64,000 bases of DNA, taken from Tenacibaculum tangerinum. GTDB lineage: Bacteria; Bacteroidota; Bacteroidia; Flavobacteriales; Flavobacteriaceae. Below, piece by piece: positions 62,950 to 64,000 of this stretch. The stretch lies in contig NZ_CP122539.1 in assembly GCF_029853675.1 (NCBI RefSeq), positions 124,001-188,000 of the forward strand, in the 5' to 3' direction. Position 1 is the stretch's first letter; each line of letters starts with the position of its first letter. The notes under the pieces are model-generated. The model was given only the letters and a program-made list of their open reading frames with translations. It was not told the DNA's origin and searched no databases. Both the position numbers and the translations under genes were made by a program.

Positions 62950-63624
62950 TTATTTCAGATTATTTAAATACTTAATGAGATTAATCATAAATAAATCAGA
63001 ATTTTTCCTTTTTAATTTATTGTTTGCTCTAAAATAATTGGTAATAGCTTTTTTCATTTCTGGCAAAACTTTTATAAAATCATTTTTATTTTTGAACTCG
63101 TACATTGTATTCTTGTATTCAAAAAAATAGTTTTCTTCTTCCTTGAATTTGAAATAAGTATAGCGTTGGTCAAGTTTTTTTTGTTTTGTCTTATAGTGCT
63201 TTTTAAATACTGAGAGTTGGTCTGATAAATGCAATATTTCTAAAAAACCGTATTTTTTAGAATTTAAAAAACTAAAATTATTAATTCTAAAATTCGAGAT
63301 TAGAACGTCATTTAAAACAATCTCTTTTAAATTTATTTTAGTAATTAGTTTATCGTTTAAAAGATCGTATTTTAAATTAACATTGTAGTACTTATGATTA
63401 TTATAAGTTAGGTCTCCTACATTATAGTTTAAGCTCTCAAAATAAGGATGGTTTTTATTATCTATTCTAAAATTACTAGTATAGAGTTTTCCATAGCTTA
63501 AGTCAGAATTTTCTAGAGATACAGTCGAATCAAAAATTAAACTGATTTCCTTGAGTGAATCGTCTTGGCAGTAACTACATAAACTCACCAAAAAAAATAA
63601 GAGTGTACAAAAAGACTTTTCCAT
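62950..63624 (-). CDS. Exported protein upstream of the TonB receptor, unknown function
   Basis: A 224-residue protein with a signal peptide (M-E-K-S-F, hydrophobic core, cleavage near S-Y-C-Q). The rest is rich in Lys, Asn, Tyr and Phe, ending in basic helices. I start it at ATG 63624; the frame is open to 63657, but that would begin inside the terminator stem of the preceding gene. Three bases separate it from the receptor gene, so it belongs to the same locus. No family recognised. Confidence 0.65.
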   Translation of the reverse strand: MEKSFCTLLFFLVSLCSYCQDDSLKEISLIFDSTVSLENSDLSYGKLYTSNFRIDNKNHPYFESLNYNVGDLTYNNHKYYNVNLKYDLLNDKLITKINLKEIVLNDVLISNFRINNFSFLNSKKYGFLEILHLSDQLSVFKKHYKTKQKKLDQRYTYFKFKEEENYFFEYKNTMYEFKNKNDFIKVLPEMKKAITNYFRANNKLKRKNSDLFMINLIKYLNNLK

Positions 63625-63651
63625 ATGTTTTTTTTCTAAAAATACAAAAAA

Positions 63652-63675
63652 AACCACAACTAAAATGTTGTGGTT
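63652..63675 (-). terminator. Intrinsic terminator of the pepD-like gene
   Basis: AACCACAAC and GTTGTGGTT (63652-63660, 63667-63675) form a perfect 9-bp stem with a six-base loop. On the minus strand it is followed by six Ts. It lies about 80 bases after the stop of the dipeptidase gene. Confidence 0.85.
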
Positions 63676-63752
63676 AAAAAAAATTGTGTATACAACTTTA
63701 ATATTTAGGTATTGCTATAAGGCTTATCCAGTAAAAAGGTGAACTATTTATT

Positions 63753-64000
63753 TTAATTTTTAACAGGAGTATTTTTTAAAATTTCTAACAAAAATTTCCA
63801 GAATTTTTGAGTAGATGATATTTGTGCACGTTCATCAGGTGAATGAGCACCTTTAATGTTAGGTCCGAAAGAAACCATATCCATTTTTGGATAGTTTTGC
63901 CCTAAAATACCACATTCTAATCCTGCATGACAAGCGGCTACGATAGGCTTTTCGTTGTGTAACTTTTCATATAAATCAGTAACCGTCTTTAATATTTCAG
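63753..64000 (-). CDS. pepD: C-terminal part of an M20 aminoacyl-histidine dipeptidase (PepD-like), cut by window edge
   Basis: The last 82 codons of a leftward gene, stop at 63753-63755; the start lies beyond the window. The visible part contains C-H-A-G-L-E-C-G-I-L and S-F-G-P-N-I-K-G-A-H-S-P-D-E, conserved C-terminal motifs of PepD (the glutamate and histidine contribute metal and substrate binding). The enzyme hydrolyses Xaa-His and other dipeptides in the cytoplasm. Only the C-terminus can be judged. Confidence 0.85.
   Translation of the reverse strand, partial: EILKTVTDLYEKLHNEKPIVAACHAGLECGILGQNYPKMDMVSFGPNIKGAHSPDERAQISSTQKFWKFLLEILKNTPVKN

Noticed and set aside
1..64000. CRISPR arrays, tRNA or rRNA genes, insertion sequences
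   Set aside because: No regularly spaced repeats, tRNA-like cloverleaf with a T-loop, rRNA segment or intact transposase was recognised on either strand.

Overview
The window is AT-rich (roughly one third G+C by eye) and reads as a marine Flavobacteriaceae chromosome (Bacteroidota), plausibly Tenacibaculum or a close relative; the genus is inference. Supporting signs: signal peptides ending in F-S-Q, Bacteroidota-type promoters (TAnnTTTG) before typA, proline dehydrogenase and the PLP decarboxylase, an STN-type TonB-dependent receptor with DUF4249 lipoproteins, a tricorn-like S41 protease, and TGAGCGnAGTCGAA palindromic repeats. No rRNA, tRNA or CRISPR array was recognised.

Left flank (1-18.8 kb). 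A cysteine-synthesis operon runs rightwards: a ferredoxin-NADP reductase, a 2Fe-2S ferredoxin, serine O-acetyltransferase and cysteine synthase, ending at a strong terminator. After it come mostly leftward housekeeping genes: a secreted protein of unknown function, an aldo/keto reductase, an outer-membrane barrel, a class III aminotransferase and an OstA-like protein. A PLP decarboxylase points right. A tight three-gene cassette at 12.2-14.0 kb encodes a lipoprotein with a fulvocin C-like eight-cysteine C-terminus, a membrane TlpA-type thiol oxidoreductase and a DUF1573 lipoprotein. Then come aroB, proline dehydrogenase with a small LETM1-like gene, and typA/bipA.

Central accessory island (19.4-50.4 kb). 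This is a complete extracellular contractile injection system (eCIS; Afp/PVC/MAC/AlgoCIS lineage). A LuxR-type regulator with a degenerate receiver domain precedes a long, nearly overlapping gene train. In order it encodes: cap (Pvc16-like), an unknown, one sheath, two tube proteins, a 56-residue DUF5908 protein, a LysM baseplate protein, a VgrG-like spike, a PAAR tip, gp25, two large baseplate proteins, the tape measure, two coiled-coil proteins, an unknown, and the AAA+ ATPase (Pvc15-like).

Directly behind the ATPase is a cargo region (44.8-50.4 kb). Five of its proteins share a short N-terminal motif, [QKN]-G-x-x-L-x-D-N-R or a variant followed by Q-[RKN]-[KR], fused to unrelated C-termini: an HNH-like nuclease, a minimal DUF4157 HExxH protein and three of unknown fold. 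The last gene is a plant-type GH17 beta-1,3-glucanase without a signal peptide. I infer that the shared motif is a loading or sorting tag and that the C-termini are exchangeable payloads.

Right flank (50.4-64 kb), all leftward: a tricorn-like protease, gamma-glutamyltranspeptidase, an AcpH-like ACP phosphodiesterase, and a TonB-dependent receptor locus with two duplicated DUF4249 lipoproteins and two accessory proteins. The window ends in the 3' part of a pepD-like M20 dipeptidase gene.
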